Shown in pieces: positions 8,239 to 17,865 of a stretch of DNA of 64,000 nt; position 1 is the first letter of the stretch, and every line of letters begins with the position of its first letter. The notes under the pieces were generated by a model. The model searched no databases, was not told where the DNA came from, and saw only the letters and a program-made list of their open reading frames with translations. This DNA comes from JASHPR01 sp963833885 (GTDB lineage Bacteria > Actinomycetota > Actinomycetes > Streptosporangiales > Streptosporangiaceae): contig CAWHZU010000010.1 of assembly GCA_963833885.1 (NCBI GenBank), forward strand, positions 1 through 64,000, read 5' to 3'. A program made the position numbers and the translations under genes.

Positions 8239-9375
8239 CTAGATGCGGCCGTCGACGAAGGATGCTGCCCGGCGCCAGGCGGTCATCTCGGGGCCGCGCG
8301 GTTCGTGGCGGTGCGGCCAGGATCGCTTCCGCGAGGCTTCCTCGAGCTCAGCCAGCAGCGCCCGCGTCCTGTCGGCGGTCGGCCGGATGAACGGGTCCGC
8401 GCCACGCGGGTCTCGGTCGCGCAGCGCGATCACGTGGCGCAGGCACATCTGCGGCGGCTGGTCCGGGGTGGTGTGCAGGGCCCGGACTGCCTGGTCGCCT
8501 GGTGTGCCGACCGAGCGGCACACCAGGCAGACGTCCGTGCGTCGGCGGGGACGGGCGGGCAGTTTCGCGAACCGGCCCGGCGGCGAGGCCGTTTCGGCCA
8601 GCCACGCCAGGGCGCGCTCGGCCTCCGCGGCCAGCAACTGCGCTCCGCCGGGGCCCGTGCACGCGTCGCGCAGATGCTCCGGGCACAGGCCGGCGGATGG
8701 CCCGCCGCGCACCAGGCCGGCGGCCGGGCCGCCAGGGTTGCTGGGGGCGTCGCGTTCCAGGCGGTAGGCCATTAGGCAGGCTCGGCACGGGTCGCTCCGC
8801 GCAGACGGGAGCGGCGCTGGGCCCCCGGTGAGCATCGCGAGGCCGGGCGGGCCGGGGGACAGGCGGGCGAGCGTGTCCTGGGCCAGCCAGGCGGCCAGCC
8901 GGCGACCGCCGCGCGGGGCCGCGGCGCGCAGATGCTGCAGGCAGAGGCCGTGCGCGGCTCGGTAGCGGTCGCGGATGTCGGGTTCCTGCAGGCCGGCCAG
9001 CAGCGTGTCCAGGGCCCGCTCGGTGGCCTCGGCGTCGCGGGTGCAGCCGAGGCACGGCGCGGACGGCGACGTTCCCTCGGCCAGGTAGCGGGCCGCCGCC
9101 CGGAGCAGGTAGGTGTACACGGCGGTCATCCGGCCCTCGGCGCCCGGCTGGCTGAGCATGCCCCTGGCGTGCACCGCGCAGAAGCCAAGCGACCGGCACA
9201 GCCGGGTGATCATGTCCACGTCGGCGTGCGCCTCGAGTGCGAACCAGCCGTGGAACCGGTCACCCGCGTCCGCGGCGTATCGGCACACCGGGCAGCCGTC
9301 CGGGCGCAGCAGGTCTTCGGCGCCGAACAGGGCGAGGTGCGACGGACCGGGCGGCAGGGGGGTGGCGCTCGGCAT
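8239..9375 (-). CDS. Cysteine-rich protein with four CxxC...CxxH modules (DUF6062-like)
   Basis: A 378-residue soluble protein made of four similar modules, each a CxxC pair followed ~35-45 residues later by C-x2-H: CPVC/FCAVH, CLGC/LCLQH, CRAC/LCPEH and CLVC/MCLRH. The spacing suggests four zinc-binding folds. The pattern recalls the DUF6062 family, whose function is unknown to me. It is convergent with the hydrogenase-like operon and lies 2 bp downstream of the MutS-like gene pair on the same strand, so it is probably co-transcribed with those ATPases. Metal binding is inferred from the ligand spacing; no enzymatic motif was recognised. Confidence 0.7.
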   Translation of the reverse strand: MPSATPLPPGPSHLALFGAEDLLRPDGCPVCRYAADAGDRFHGWFALEAHADVDMITRLCRSLGFCAVHARGMLSQPGAEGRMTAVYTYLLRAAARYLAEGTSPSAPCLGCTRDAEATERALDTLLAGLQEPDIRDRYRAAHGLCLQHLRAAAPRGGRRLAAWLAQDTLARLSPGPPGLAMLTGGPAPLPSARSDPCRACLMAYRLERDAPSNPGGPAAGLVRGGPSAGLCPEHLRDACTGPGGAQLLAAEAERALAWLAETASPPGRFAKLPARPRRRTDVCLVCRSVGTPGDQAVRALHTTPDQPPQMCLRHVIALRDRDPRGADPFIRPTADRTRALLAELEEASRKRSWPHRHEPRGPEMTAWRRAASFVDGRI

Positions 9376-9377
9376 GC

Positions 9378-10928
9378 TCAGCTCCCGCTCGCCGCCTGGG
9401 TCGCACCGGCCGCGGCCCTGTCCTCGTCAAGCCACCCGCCGAGCTGGTAGTAGAGGTCCTCTCCGAAGCTGGTCGGGAGCGGCTCTTTCACCGCGAGCTT
9501 GTAGTTGCGGCCTCCGTCGGGCCGGCGTTCCGCTCTGAGGAAGAGGGTGGAGCCGGGTTGCTGGCGGCGGAACCGCTCGGCGAATTCGAACCGGTGGGTG
9601 ACGAAGAAGACCGTGATCTGGGCCTCCAGCAAGGCGCGGGTGATCTGGTGACCGATCTCGGATCCCTCACGCTCGTTGGTCCCGGCGAAGGACTCATTGA
9701 ACAGCATCAGGCAGTGCGGCCCGATCTGGTCGGCGATCGCGCTCATGCGCTTCAGCTCTTCGTCGAGCCGGCCGCTGCTCATGGCGGGATCTTCCTCGCG
9801 GATGAAGTGCGTGAAGATTCCCAGGCTTACGCTCGCCCGGTAGGACTGCGCGGTGACGAACAGCCCGCACTGCATCATCAGCTGGGCTAGGCCCACGCTG
9901 CGCAGGAAGGTGGATTTCCCGCCGGAGTTGGCGCCGGTGATGATGAACAGCGACTTCCCCTCGGCCTGAACGTCGTTGCCCACGACAGCGCCCTCCGACA
10001 GCAGGGCAAGGCTGGGATCGCGCAGGTCCGTGCACGACAGCGCCGGCGGCGACAGTTCCGCTGGCTCGGGAACTGATACGGGTATCCCCTTGGCAGCCAG
10101 CTGATCGGCGAGATTGAGGCACCCCACATAGAAGCCCAGTTCCGCCCGCAGCATGGTGAAGTAGCTCTTGATGTGGTCGGCGGACTGGGCGGCCGCGTTG
10201 GCGACCAGGTTGAGCCCCCGGCTGGTGAGGTCGTCCAGGATCTGGCCGCCCGCCTCGTCGCGGGGCGGGATCGTGAAGGAGTACGTAGAACGGGGGGCGA
10301 TCCCCAGTCGTTCTTTCCACCACTGCCGGGTGTCCCTCGGGTCGCGGAGCACAAGGTTGATTCCGCTGTTGTCGCGGCCGAGCTCGGCGCTGATCAGCAC
10401 GCCCGGATGAAAGCGCAGCTTCTTCAGGTGGTGGCCGATCTCGTCGAAGTACTCGTCGCTGAGCTCATGCTGCAGCGTGGCACACAGTGCCCGCATCCCG
10501 TCGGAGCGGAACTTCTCGCCGTGGTCGTCCGCGAGCTGCCGGAGCTGTCTGAGGCGAGCCACGTACGCCTCGAGATGGTTGACCGCGCCGAAAAGGTTGG
10601 TTGAGGGGCTCTGGTACGAGCCGCCGTAACCGCCGAAGATGCCCCGCTTGTCCTGCAGCGCAGCCGCCGCCACGGCGTACATCGCCCGGATCACCTCGGG
10701 CTGGGCGAGGCAGTCGGCGAGGATCCGCTGCCGGTAGCGGATGGGCTCGGGGTCGGTCAGCCAGGCGAGCAGCACTCTCCTCGAAACGTCCCAGAGGAAC
10801 CGGTCACCGTCGGCCATCGCGCTCAGCAGCGTGGACAGCTCCAGGTCCTGGCTGAGGTCTTCGTGCCAGGGCGGCAGGTCAGCGCCGAAGTCGAAGTCCC
10901 GGTCCCGGTGCAGCAAATAGACCTTCAT
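9378..10928 (-). CDS. MutS-like ATPase (second of a coupled pair)
   Basis: A 516-residue protein with a C-terminal MutS-type ABC ATPase domain and no mismatch-recognition domain. Walker A is GANSGGKST (~332-340), and the signature-like stretch is MSSGRLDEELKRM. Walker B is MLFNES, with Asn411 where MutS has Asp, followed by the catalytic Glu412; the His switch is FVTHR. The N-terminal ~300 residues are helical, like the MutS core/lever. The ATG at 10928 overlaps the stop of the upstream paralogue by 4 bases, which fixes the start. The two proteins probably form a heterodimer. What DNA or RNA structure they act on is unknown; annotation as a mismatch-repair enzyme would be misleading. Confidence 0.8.
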   Translation of the reverse strand: MKVYLLHRDRDFDFGADLPPWHEDLSQDLELSTLLSAMADGDRFLWDVSRRVLLAWLTDPEPIRYRQRILADCLAQPEVIRAMYAVAAAALQDKRGIFGGYGGSYQSPSTNLFGAVNHLEAYVARLRQLRQLADDHGEKFRSDGMRALCATLQHELSDEYFDEIGHHLKKLRFHPGVLISAELGRDNSGINLVLRDPRDTRQWWKERLGIAPRSTYSFTIPPRDEAGGQILDDLTSRGLNLVANAAAQSADHIKSYFTMLRAELGFYVGCLNLADQLAAKGIPVSVPEPAELSPPALSCTDLRDPSLALLSEGAVVGNDVQAEGKSLFIITGANSGGKSTFLRSVGLAQLMMQCGLFVTAQSYRASVSLGIFTHFIREEDPAMSSGRLDEELKRMSAIADQIGPHCLMLFNESFAGTNEREGSEIGHQITRALLEAQITVFFVTHRFEFAERFRRQQPGSTLFLRAERRPDGGRNYKLAVKEPLPTSFGEDLYYQLGGWLDEDRAAAGATQAASGS

Positions 10929-12502
10929 GACGCGACCCGCCCGCGCAGCCGCTCGTAGGTGAGGCCGTGCTTCTCGGCGATGGCCAGTGCGTGAGCCAGG
11001 CCGTCCGCTGGCTTGCGGACCACCTTGTAGGTGCGCTCGGCGGGGTTCTCCGGGACGATCGTGCTCATCATGCTGACCACGGAGCCGCCCATCGACGCCA
11101 GCTCGTCCACGAAGGTGACGTAGACGCACAACGCGTCGAGCTGCATGACCTTCTTCATCAGCTTCGACCCCAGGAAACGGGCGTCATGCAGGGTCGTGGA
11201 GCTGAAGATCTCGTTCATGATCACGATGCTGGCGGGCGTGGCCTGGCGCAGGATGTCGCCGATCCGCAGCAGGTCGTCTTCGAGCTTGCCGCTCATCCTG
11301 GTCAGGTCCTCTTCCCTCCCGAAATGGGTGAACAGGCGGTCGAAGAGGAACAGGCGAGCGGAACTGCCCGGCACCGGGCAGCCGACGCTGCCCAGGCAGT
11401 GCAGCTGGCCGAAGGTCCGGGCAAAGGTGGTCTTGCCCCCCTGGTTGGGCCCGGTCACGACGAAGACGCGCTCGGGATCCTGCAGCCGGAATTCGTTGGT
11501 GACCACCGGTTTGCCGCCCGCGACGAGCTTGTCCGCCAGGGCCAAGTCGAAGGTGTCGACGGCCAGCACGTCCTTGGAGTCGGCGGAGACCTCGGGATAG
11601 CAGAAGTGCAACCCGGCGGAGCGCAGCGGGCCGATGCGGTCGAGGTAGGCGATATAAAACTGGAGTTCCTGATCGGCACGTTGGATGCCCTCATCGAGGA
11701 ACGCGGCGTGCTTGTCGCAGAATTCGTCCAGCGCGGCGAATTCGTCCGGGAACAGCCGGGCCACCAGATCAAGAATCTGAGCGGCAACATGATTCATCCC
11801 CGGCCAGGTCCGGTAGCGCACCTTGTAGTCCGCGACCGCACCCTGCTTGAAGCGGTCGAAGGTTCGGAGCACTTCGGCGCTGTAATCGGCTTCATCCTGG
11901 TAGCGGCTCACATCGACCCGGCTACCTCGGATGCGGGTGCAATAACGGATCCTCCCGAGGGCCTCCCTGCGGTCGCGTGTCTCGCTCGCGAGCATCGTGA
12001 ACCCGGCCGAAGCAACGTAGGACGCCAGGTAATCGCGGAAGGCCAGCAGGCCACGGGATTTGATCAGCGCCGCGGCAAGCTGCTCGGCGAAGGATCGCAC
12101 GGCGTCGCAGTAGATGGACGCCGCGTCGAGGAACCAGCCTTCCCTGTGGTAGCGGTATTGCATTTTCGCCAGCTGACCGAGGTGAGCCCGCACCTGGCTC
12201 ATGAGCTCTGCGAAACGCGTGACCTGCTCAAACAGCGCGGGATCTTCCAGATCCTGAAAGATCTCTTGGCGGTACCGCACGGCCTCGGCGTCGCGCAGAT
12301 TGCCGAACAGGACGTTCGTGATCAGCTCGCGCTGCTCACGCTTCCCCGCGATGGCCGCCACAATCTGGTCGAAGTTCAGATCCCGCGCGAAGGAGTTTTC
12401 CTGTTCCGCGGACGGTGGGGTCGCTGATGCTGATTCGAACAGCAAGCAGGGGTAGGTCTGCCGGCCGGCTCCCGGCTCGGACTCCTGGGTTCGCGCCGCC
12501 AT
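10925..12502 (-). CDS. MutS-like ATPase (first of a coupled pair)
   Basis: A 525-residue paralogue of the following gene. It carries Walker A GPNQGGKTT (~351-359), an ABC signature-like MSGKLEDDLLRI, and Walker B IVIMNEIFSST with Asn430-Glu431 in place of the usual Asp-Glu. The DNA mismatch-reading N-terminal domain of MutS is absent. A GGAGGG ribosome-binding site precedes the ATG at 12502. Because both paralogues keep the Asn-Glu variant, the change looks like a family feature rather than decay. Genes of this pair type are usually labelled MutS by homology only; the biological role is not known to me. Confidence 0.8.
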   Translation of the reverse strand: MAARTQESEPGAGRQTYPCLLFESASATPPSAEQENSFARDLNFDQIVAAIAGKREQRELITNVLFGNLRDAEAVRYRQEIFQDLEDPALFEQVTRFAELMSQVRAHLGQLAKMQYRYHREGWFLDAASIYCDAVRSFAEQLAAALIKSRGLLAFRDYLASYVASAGFTMLASETRDRREALGRIRYCTRIRGSRVDVSRYQDEADYSAEVLRTFDRFKQGAVADYKVRYRTWPGMNHVAAQILDLVARLFPDEFAALDEFCDKHAAFLDEGIQRADQELQFYIAYLDRIGPLRSAGLHFCYPEVSADSKDVLAVDTFDLALADKLVAGGKPVVTNEFRLQDPERVFVVTGPNQGGKTTFARTFGQLHCLGSVGCPVPGSSARLFLFDRLFTHFGREEDLTRMSGKLEDDLLRIGDILRQATPASIVIMNEIFSSTTLHDARFLGSKLMKKVMQLDALCVYVTFVDELASMGGSVVSMMSTIVPENPAERTYKVVRKPADGLAHALAIAEKHGLTYERLRGRVAS

Positions 12503-12692
12503 GGCATTCCCTCCTGCGCACAGGTTGCCAGCCAGTCAGCAGGAGCCATCAGCCACTAAGGCGAGCTCGGCGAGCTCCATCGCCGTGATCCAACTCTACC
12601 TGCGGCCAGGATCGGGCCATCCGTGAACCGTTGAGGGGCTAATGTCGTTAATGCACTACGGGGGACCTTCTGCGCGGATACGGGTGGTTGTT

Positions 12693-13223
12693 ATGGCAGG
12701 TGGCGCTGGCGGGGGATTCGAGGTCGACTACGCCCTGCTCGCTGAGGCCGCCAAGGGGATCAACGGGGTGATCTCGCAGCTGTCGGACCTGGGGATCGTG
12801 GAGACCGGCGAAGAGGGCCGCGGGTTCGCCCTGCTGGACATGGACGCGGAAGGCCTCGGGGTTCCCTCGCTGGTGAGCGCGTTCTCGGGATTCACCGGCC
12901 GATGGTCGTGGGGTGTCCGCACGCTGGTGCAGGACGGGAACCAGTTCGCGCAGCGCTTAGGGCTGGCCGCCGGAGTGTATGCGGACACCGAGAGCTACCT
13001 GTCGGGCGTCATCAAGGTGGCGGTCAACGCGGCATGGGGCGACCCGCATCTGTCCAGCCAGCAGGTGGAAAACGAGTCCTACGGCCAGGTCTTCTCGGCA
13101 TGGAAGCCATCGATGACGCTGACGCCACAGGAACGGCAGGAAATGGACCAGATCAACTCCAGCGAGGTCAAGGACATCAAGGGCGGCCCGTGGTGGCTCC
13201 AGGCGGCGAAGACCGCCCGATAG
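12693..13223 (+). CDS. WXG/ESX-like small protein upstream of Rhs
   Basis: A 176-residue protein, or 193 if the ATG at 12642 is used; I prefer 12693 because the residues before it are arginine- and valine-rich without similarity to the domain. It is predominantly helical, with a central W-x-W-G and regularly spaced hydrophobics. It sits 80 bp before an Rhs gene whose own N-terminus is WXG-like. In actinomycetes such small helical proteins often accompany type VII secreted toxins as secretion partners or adaptors. That role is inferred from position and composition; no motif proves it. Confidence 0.5.
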   Translation: MAGGAGGGFEVDYALLAEAAKGINGVISQLSDLGIVETGEEGRGFALLDMDAEGLGVPSLVSAFSGFTGRWSWGVRTLVQDGNQFAQRLGLAAGVYADTESYLSGVIKVAVNAAWGDPHLSSQQVENESYGQVFSAWKPSMTLTPQERQEMDQINSSEVKDIKGGPWWLQAAKTAR

Positions 13224-13302
13224 GTAGCGGTGAAGACCGCCGGATAAGTATCTGCGCTGAACCGGCACGGACAGGGCCCGGTTAGACGGGGAGGTTACGG
13301 CG

Positions 13303-16300
13303 ATGAGTTGGTGGAGTTCGGTGCGGCACGTCGCCGCTGATGTGCTCACGGCCCCGTCGCGGGGGGTCGCGTCGGCGCTGCGGGACGTGGGGGCGACCGG
13401 GCTGGCGAACGACATCGACGGGTTCGACAGCCGGGTGAGCTCGTTCATCGGCGGTGCCCAGGCGGAACTGCAGTTAGGGCAGACCGGCGATCCGACCCAG
13501 CTGATCCACGGCGACCCGCAGCAGGTCGGCGACGCGGCGACCAGGCTGAAGGCGTTTTCTGCCGCGTTCGGGGAGGTGGCCACCGGACTGGCAGGCGTCA
13601 ATGTCGAGCACTGGCAGGGCGTGGCGGCGGACGCCTTCCGGGCGAAGTACGCTCCGGAGCCGAAACGATGGTCGGACGCTGGCACGGCGTGCGGCGAATC
13701 CTCGGCGGCGCTCGCGGACTACGCCCACACGCTGACCTGGGCGCAAGACCAGGCCCGGGACGCGATCACCCTTTACGCCAGGGGCCAGCAGGCGACCGCG
13801 CACGCCCAGGCGGCGTACAGCTCGGCGGTGTCTGGTTACAACACCAAGGCGGCCGCCTACAACGCCGCGTTACAGGCGGGCAAGAACCCAGGTACCAGGC
13901 CGGTCCAGCCCGGCCCGTTCGTTGATCCAGGCGCCGCTGACCGCGCCGAGGCGCAGAGCATGCTGTCGGCCGCCCGGGCCCGGCGCGACGCCGCCGCGGA
14001 CCACGCCCAGACGACGCTCGCCCGGGCGACCGACCTTGCGCCGGCGACGCCGTCGTTCCTGTCTCAGCTCCGCGACGATCTGTCCGACGGCTGGAACGTC
14101 GGCAATCTCGGGGCGACCCATTTCGCTGGCGGGTTTCTCAGCGGGGCGTCCGGGTTCCTGGACTTCCTCCGTTCGGCCAATCCGATGGACCCGTACAACG
14201 TGCTGCATCCCGGCGAGTACCTGACCGGCCTGGACGCGTTGCAGGCCGAGCTCGTCGACATGAGCCTGCACCCGTCGGTGCTCATCGACTCGGTGCTCGG
14301 CACGGGCTGGCGGAGCGACCCGTTCAACGCGGGCGGGAATCTGAGCTTCAACCTGCTGCTGCTGGAGGAGGGCGGTGACGATCCGGACTCGACCTCGCTT
14401 CTGCAGCGGGTATTTAGCCGCGATCCGGTGGACGTGGCAACCGGGGAGGTGCTGCTGTCCCAGACGGACCTGGCGCTTCCCGGCCTGCTGCCGCTGATGG
14501 TCGAGCGCACCCACATCTCGTCCTACCGGATCGGCCAATGGTTCGGCCCGTCGTGGGCGTCGAGCCTGGATCAGCGGCTGGAGGTGACCCCGCAAGGCGT
14601 GACGTTCATAGCAGCCGACGGAATGAAGCTGCACTACCCGCACCCGCACCCGGACACGGTCGGCGGGATCGCCTGGCCTCGTGCCGGATCGCGATGGCCG
14701 TTGCGGCGAACCGAGTCCGGCGGCTACCTGATCGCTGACCCCGCGTCCGGCCAGGTCCTGGTGTTCGAAATCCATGCGACGTGGGGTATCTGGCCGATTA
14801 GCTGGATCGGGAACCGCGCTGGGCAACGGCTGCTGTTCATCTACACCGACGACGGCCGTCCGTCGGGGATGCTGCACTCGGGCGGATACCGGATCCGCAT
14901 CGACACCAGCGACGAAGGCCGCATCCGTGGCCTCTATCTCGTCGGGGCGGCGGACGACGGCGGCGAGGTCGAGCTGGTTCGCTACGAGTACTCGGGCGGT
15001 CATCTGACCGAGGTGTTCAACTCGTCCGGGCTGCCGCTCCGGTTCACCTACGACGACGCCGGGCGGATGACCTCGTGGCGTGACCGCAACGACGTGACCT
15101 ACCGCTACGGCTACGACGTCGATGGCCGGGTCGAATGGGCGGCGGGGCCGGATGGGTTCATGTCCGGGACGTTTGCCTACGACACCGAGCGCCGGGTCAC
15201 CACGGTTACCAATGCCGCCGGAAACGTGTCCCGGTACACGGCGAACGAGTGCGGCCGGGTGATCTCCGAAACCGATCCGCTCGGCAACATGACGCTGTCG
15301 CAATGGGATCGGCATGGTCGGCTGACGAGGCGGACCGATCCGCTCGGCGCCACCACCGGGTACGAATACGACGTCCTGGGCAACCTGCAGGCCGTGCATT
15401 ATCCGGACGGCTCCAGCAGCACCATTGAGCACGACCAGTGGAGCCAGCCGGTCACCGTCACCGGCCCGGACGGGGCGCTGTGGCGGTACGCCTACGACCC
15501 GAGAGGCAACCGCATCAGCGAGAACGATCCGGCCGGGGGAGTGACGCGCTACGAACATGATGAGCGCGGAGGCCTGACCGCGGTGATCGACCCGCTCGGC
15601 GCTGTGACCCAGGTTGAATGCGACGAGGCGGGCCTTCCTGCTGTCGTCACCGACCCGGCGGGTGGAGTTACCCGCCTTGAACGTGACGCGTTCGGCCGGG
15701 TCGTCGTGGTCACGGACCCGGTCGGCAGCGTAACCCGCCTCGGCTGGACGATCGAGGGCAAGCTGGCCTGGCGCACCTCCGCAACGGGCGGCACCGAGCT
15801 GTGGACCTACGACGGTGAAGGCAACCTGACTGAGTACACCGACGCCGACGGGCGGGTCACCCGTACCGAGTACAGCCACCTCGACCTGCCCGCGGCCCGG
15901 ACCGGCCCCGACGGGGCCCGCATGGAGCTCCGGTACGACACCGAGGTCCGCCTGACCAGCGTCATCAACCCCGACGGCCTTACCTGGCAGTACGAGTACG
16001 ACGCGGCCGGACGGCTGATATCGGAGACCGACTTCAACGGCCGGATGCTGCGCTATGAGCGTGATGCAGCCGGACGCCTGGTAGCACGCACGAACGGTGC
16101 GGGGCAGACCGTTCGCTATCGCCGGGACATGGATGGCAACGTAACCGAACAGCGCACCGCCACCGACCTGACCACGTTCGCTTACGACCCGGCCGGGCGA
16201 CTGCTGCGCGCCGCCAACGCCGACGCCACGCTGGAGTACACCTATGACGTGCTCGGCAGGGTCATGAGCGAGATCTGCAACGGCCAGCCAGTAGTCAGCA

Positions 16301-17865
16301 GCTACGACATGGCCGGGCAGCGTGTCGGGCGCCGCACCCCGGCCGGGGTAGATAGCGCCTGGGCCTTTGACCCGGCCGGACGTCCGGACTCACTGCGCAC
16401 TAGCGGGCAGATGCTCGTCTTCGACCACGACGGCGCCGGGCGTGAGATCCGGCGTCGCATCGGCGACGCGGCCACGCTCACTCAACGCTGGGACGCCGAC
16501 CACCGGCTGACCGCGCAGTCGATCTGGAATTCCGCCGGACAGGCCCAACCGGGCGGGCCAGCCCAGTACCGCGCGTATACCTACAGCCAGGCGAGCAACG
16601 TGCTCGCGATCGCAGACCATCTGACCGGCGACCGGCAGTTCGAGATGGACTCGATCGGACGAATCACCACCGTCCGCGGTCAGCAGTGGACGGAACGCTA
16701 TCGGTACGACGCAACGGGCAACCTCACCGGCGCAAGCGTCCCCACTGCCGGGGGTGACGCTGCTGGGAGCCTCGTCTACTCCGGAACGCTGATTCGCCAT
16801 GCCGGGCACTTCAGCTACACCCACGATGGGCAGGGCCGCATCTCGACTCGACGGTCCAAGAGCCTCTCCGGCAGGGTCAGGACCTGGGCCTTCACATGGG
16901 ATGCCGAGGATCGCCTCACCGAGGTCGTGACACCTGACGGTCATCACTGGCGATACCGCTACGACCCGATCGGCCGCCGTATCGCCAAGGAACACTACGC
17001 CGAAGACGGCACCACCCTGCTCGAGAAGACCGCGTTCACCTGGGATGGCCCCGTTCTGATCGAGCAGGCACGTCAGCGTCCTGGCGAGCCGCTGCGTACC
17101 ACCACTTGGGACTACGAGCCCGGCTCCTTCACTCCCCTAACCCAGGCCGAACGCAGCGGGCTCCGCGATGCCCCGCAGGCCGACATCGACCAGCGGTTCT
17201 ACGCGATCATCACTGACCTGATCGGCACGCCGTCCGAGCTCATCAGCCCCAGCGGGGATCTAGCCGGTCATCAGCTACACACCCTGTGGGGCACGACCAC
17301 GTGGGTAACCGGCGGAGCCTCGACGCCGCTGCGGTTCCCCGGCCAGTACGCCGATCCCGAAACCGGGCTGCACTACAACAACCACCGCTACTACGACCCC
17401 ACTACCGGCGCCTACCTCACCCCGGACCCTCTTGGCCTTACTCCCGCCCCAAACCCCCACACCTACGTCCGCAACCCCACCGTTGCCGTTGACCCCCTCG
17501 GCCTGGCTCCCTGCGATGCCGTACCTGCAGGTACCGGCGCGGACGACGTCGTCAATGGTGTGCGACTAGCGCAACAGTTGACTCGCGAAGAAGCAGCATC
17601 GGTCTTCACTCCGGGTGGAGAGCTCAAGCCCGACGTCGTCGCGCAATCGCGCGAGATCATCAACGGAACGCAACTTGGCAACAAGCAACTCATTAGTGAA
17701 CTAACCTCCAACGGCTCGGACCTAGCCGACTGGGGTAAGTACACGACGCCTACTTTCAGAAGCCCTGCGGGTGTTTTCCAAGTGCATTTCTACTACAACC
17801 CGGTTATAAACAAGGTATTCTACGCCCAAGATTACAAGATTGTATTCGTGGGAGGGTCGCCGTGA
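13303..17865 (+). CDS. Rhs/YD-repeat polymorphic toxin with type VII-like N-terminus
   Basis: A 1520-residue secreted toxin. Residues ~50-220 are helical with a W-x-G (EHWQGVAADAF, W104), matching type VII secretion-signal domains. A DUF6531-type entry follows (RDPVDVATGEVLLSQTDL, ~365-450), then about 800 residues of YD repeats of the RYEYDxxGR type, and the Rhs core end (TGLHYNNHRYYDPTTGAYLTPDPLGL). After the conserved DPLGL the last ~117 residues (from ~17512) form the variable toxin tip, with a compact motif DWGKYTTPTFRSP then FQVHFYYNP. I do not recognise a named nuclease or other toxin family for it. The tip is less GC-rich than the body. An RBS (GGAGG) lies 8 bases before the ATG. The stop overlaps the immunity candidate. 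Confidence 0.85.
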   Translation: MSWWSSVRHVAADVLTAPSRGVASALRDVGATGLANDIDGFDSRVSSFIGGAQAELQLGQTGDPTQLIHGDPQQVGDAATRLKAFSAAFGEVATGLAGVNVEHWQGVAADAFRAKYAPEPKRWSDAGTACGESSAALADYAHTLTWAQDQARDAITLYARGQQATAHAQAAYSSAVSGYNTKAAAYNAALQAGKNPGTRPVQPGPFVDPGAADRAEAQSMLSAARARRDAAADHAQTTLARATDLAPATPSFLSQLRDDLSDGWNVGNLGATHFAGGFLSGASGFLDFLRSANPMDPYNVLHPGEYLTGLDALQAELVDMSLHPSVLIDSVLGTGWRSDPFNAGGNLSFNLLLLEEGGDDPDSTSLLQRVFSRDPVDVATGEVLLSQTDLALPGLLPLMVERTHISSYRIGQWFGPSWASSLDQRLEVTPQGVTFIAADGMKLHYPHPHPDTVGGIAWPRAGSRWPLRRTESGGYLIADPASGQVLVFEIHATWGIWPISWIGNRAGQRLLFIYTDDGRPSGMLHSGGYRIRIDTSDEGRIRGLYLVGAADDGGEVELVRYEYSGGHLTEVFNSSGLPLRFTYDDAGRMTSWRDRNDVTYRYGYDVDGRVEWAAGPDGFMSGTFAYDTERRVTTVTNAAGNVSRYTANECGRVISETDPLGNMTLSQWDRHGRLTRRTDPLGATTGYEYDVLGNLQAVHYPDGSSSTIEHDQWSQPVTVTGPDGALWRYAYDPRGNRISENDPAGGVTRYEHDERGGLTAVIDPLGAVTQVECDEAGLPAVVTDPAGGVTRLERDAFGRVVVVTDPVGSVTRLGWTIEGKLAWRTSATGGTELWTYDGEGNLTEYTDADGRVTRTEYSHLDLPAARTGPDGARMELRYDTEVRLTSVINPDGLTWQYEYDAAGRLISETDFNGRMLRYERDAAGRLVARTNGAGQTVRYRRDMDGNVTEQRTATDLTTFAYDPAGRLLRAANADATLEYTYDVLGRVMSEICNGQPVVSSYDMAGQRVGRRTPAGVDSAWAFDPAGRPDSLRTSGQMLVFDHDGAGREIRRRIGDAATLTQRWDADHRLTAQSIWNSAGQAQPGGPAQYRAYTYSQASNVLAIADHLTGDRQFEMDSIGRITTVRGQQWTERYRYDATGNLTGASVPTAGGDAAGSLVYSGTLIRHAGHFSYTHDGQGRISTRRSKSLSGRVRTWAFTWDAEDRLTEVVTPDGHHWRYRYDPIGRRIAKEHYAEDGTTLLEKTAFTWDGPVLIEQARQRPGEPLRTTTWDYEPGSFTPLTQAERSGLRDAPQADIDQRFYAIITDLIGTPSELISPSGDLAGHQLHTLWGTTTWVTGGASTPLRFPGQYADPETGLHYNNHRYYDPTTGAYLTPDPLGLTPAPNPHTYVRNPTVAVDPLGLAPCDAVPAGTGADDVVNGVRLAQQLTREEAASVFTPGGELKPDVVAQSREIINGTQLGNKQLISELTSNGSDLADWGKYTTPTFRSPAGVFQVHFYYNPVINKVFYAQDYKIVFVGGSP

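Noticed and set aside
9378..12502. Mismatch-repair genes mutS
   Set aside because: No mismatch-recognition domain and an altered Walker B in both; only the ATPase domain is shared.
13870..15879. 669-codon antisense frame inside the Rhs gene
   Set aside because: Explained by codon bias of the YD repeats on the plus strand; no recognisable protein features.
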